DNA of 64,000 nucleotides. It comes from an uncultured Acetatifactor sp. (GTDB taxonomy: Bacteria > Bacillota > Clostridia > Lachnospirales > Lachnospiraceae). The position numbers and the translations under genes are program-made. Under the pieces are notes generated by a model that made no database searches, was not told the DNA's origin, and was given only the letters and a program-made list of their open reading frames with translations. This document shows, in pieces, positions 62,983 to 64,000 of this stretch (positions within the stretch are counted from its first letter, which is position 1; the number at the start of each line of letters is the position of its first letter). The DNA is taken from NCBI GenBank assembly GCA_947624245.1, contig CANQJL010000010.1, forward strand, positions 23,780-87,779, given 5' to 3'.

Positions 62983-63173
62983 GGCCTTTTCCTCCTTTGC
63001 ACGCACTTCTTCTGCCTTGCATAAAACCAATTATATTATAAAAAATTGAAGAAAATGTGAACAGGAGCATTCCTCCGCTCAAGCTTTTTTAACATTTGAG
63101 CTGCTTGCTGACAGCATGATCGGAGACAGCGGAAACGTAGTGGCGGCCACGCAATGGGCTTTTTGTAAGGTGG

Positions 63174-63201
63174 TTGACAAAAGGTCTCGGGGGGGTAAAA
63201 T
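63174..63201 (+). promoter_or_regulatory. Promoter of the zinc-ribbon gene
   Basis: Consensus TTGACA (63174-63179), 16 bases including a G-run, TAAAAT (63196-63201). The rest of the divergent gap 62983-63344 holds only an AT-rich stretch (63020-63060), probably the VTC operon promoter. Confidence 0.7.
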
Positions 63202-63344
63202 GCGAATGTGGCCGTAAGAGAGGACCGACAAAGGGCGGACAAGATCTCAGGTGAACAATCGGCCACGGAACGGAGAAGCTACAGGATATCAGATAAGATA
63301 CGGACAAGGACCGGCCGGGCCGGCAGAGGAAAGAGGAGGAAGAT

Positions 63345-64000
63345 ATGTTCTGTAAGAAATGCGGAGCCGAACTGAAGGAAGGGGCAAAGTTCTGTGCCAA
63401 ATGCGGCGCGCCCACATCTGCGGCGGGGCCGGAAACGTCTGCGGCACAGGTGGAAATATCTAAGGCAGGAGGGACCGTGCCGGAGACGCAGGTCGGAGCG
63501 TCTATACCGGAAGGGACCGTGCCGGAAGGGCAGGTCGGAGCGTCTGCGCCGGAAGGGACCGTGCCGGAGACGAAGACGGGAACATCTGCAGCATCTGTAT
63601 CTGTGGGACAGCCCGTGCAGGGGGCACAGGAGAAAGGACCGAAGGACGGGAATGCGCCTAAAACGCCCAAAGCGGCAAAGGGGCGCCTGAAATATCTGGC
63701 GGCGGGAGGCGCCGTGCTTGCGCTCCTGCTGGCCCTTGGCATCGGCGGTGCCTTCTTCTTCCGCGCCCACAGGGGGAACGCGCCCGACGGGAGCGGGGAG
63801 GCGGCCCCTGCAGGCAGCACCGTGCAGGAGGGAGAGGAAGGTACTCTGGACTGGCGGGAGATGACGCCCCTGTACACCATAGAGGACGTACCTGCCATCG
63901 ACATCTATGCAGAGAACTACACGCCCGCCCAGAAGGCGCCGGGGATCGCCTGGGACAAGACGCTGTTCTACTGGCTGGAGGACGTGGACCAGACCAGCGA
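63345..64000 (+). CDS. Zinc-ribbon membrane protein, 3' end outside window
   Basis: The frame stays open to the window end, giving 218 residues. It starts with a double-Cys zinc ribbon (C3xxC6 and C17xxC20), then a Pro/Glu/Thr/Gly-rich spacer with a 14-residue repeat (about 44-85), a single membrane helix (about 112-135), and the start of an extracytoplasmic domain. The cytosolic zinc ribbon with an outside domain is common in Lachnospiraceae; the outer domain is cut off, so no function can be given. The start is ATG 63345 after AGAGGAGGA. Confidence 0.8.
   Translation, partial: MFCKKCGAELKEGAKFCAKCGAPTSAAGPETSAAQVEISKAGGTVPETQVGASIPEGTVPEGQVGASAPEGTVPETKTGTSAASVSVGQPVQGAQEKGPKDGNAPKTPKAAKGRLKYLAAGGAVLALLLALGIGGAFFFRAHRGNAPDGSGEAAPAGSTVQEGEEGTLDWREMTPLYTIEDVPAIDIYAENYTPAQKAPGIAWDKTLFYWLEDVDQTS
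63474..63599 (+). repeat. 42-bp repeat in the linker of the zinc-ribbon protein
   Basis: Three in-frame units start at 63474, 63516 and 63558; the third is diverged at its end. Each codes for a TVPExQVGASxPEG-like unit. Confidence 0.85.

Overview
The window looks like a chromosomal segment of a Gram-positive gut anaerobe of the Clostridia, most likely Lachnospiraceae. The signs are AddAB rather than RecBCD, a DUF6062 protein, DegV, an ECF-type thiamine uptake protein under a TPP riboswitch, a Gram-positive LexA box, purine-rich Shine-Dalgarno sites, and sigma-A promoters at many gene starts. I see no rRNA, tRNA, CRISPR array, insertion sequence or prophage. Base composition is moderately GC-rich; AT-richer islands lie near 31.6-32.8 kb, 50.8-51.8 kb and 59.4-59.8 kb.

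Layout. 0-6.5 kb: the end of a TetR-type regulator, a DUF6062 protein, an MBOAT acyltransferase with an SGNH esterase and a membrane dipeptidase, then a BlaI/M56 signalling pair. 6.8-17.4 kb: DegV, then DNA repair genes (exonuclease III, 3-methyladenine glycosylase, addB, addA) and a SUFU-domain protein. 17.4-25.3 kb: thiT with its riboswitch on the minus strand, divergent from a Tet(M)-like translational GTPase fused to a YacP/Rae1-type NYN nuclease, then mraY-like, greA, a HAD-CPBP protease fusion and a GT2 glycosyltransferase. 25.4-31.6 kb: gltBD behind a promoter-proximal terminator. 31.7-36.2 kb: a YhcG-type nuclease and a two-gene membrane operon. 36.2-42.7 kb: asnA, a LexA-boxed radical SAM/DUF4130 pair, an HPr-like protein without the active-site histidine, and a nuclease-XPD helicase fusion.

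43-50.8 kb: a GH13 amylase, a PadR-DUF1700-DUF4097 envelope-stress-like operon, an ECF S component, a GH3 glycosidase and a DUF1295 membrane protein. 50.9-52.3 kb: a VbhA-Fic toxin-antitoxin pair and a truncated flavodoxin. 52.4-58.3 kb: a second BlaI/M56 pair with paired operators, a MalY-type lyase, and a TetR-MATE operon with paired operators. 58.4-64 kb: PhzF, an orphan Phd antitoxin whose Doc partner is reduced to 17 codons, a VTC-DUF4956-carbohydrate-binding surface operon, and the start of a zinc-ribbon membrane protein.

The strongest candidates for undescribed biology are the GTPase-NYN fusion at 18.5-21.2 kb, which joins a ribosome-binding GTPase to an A-site RNase-like domain in one chain, and the LexA box on the radical SAM/DUF4130 pair at 37.4-39.6 kb, which ties an uncharacterised pair to the DNA damage response.
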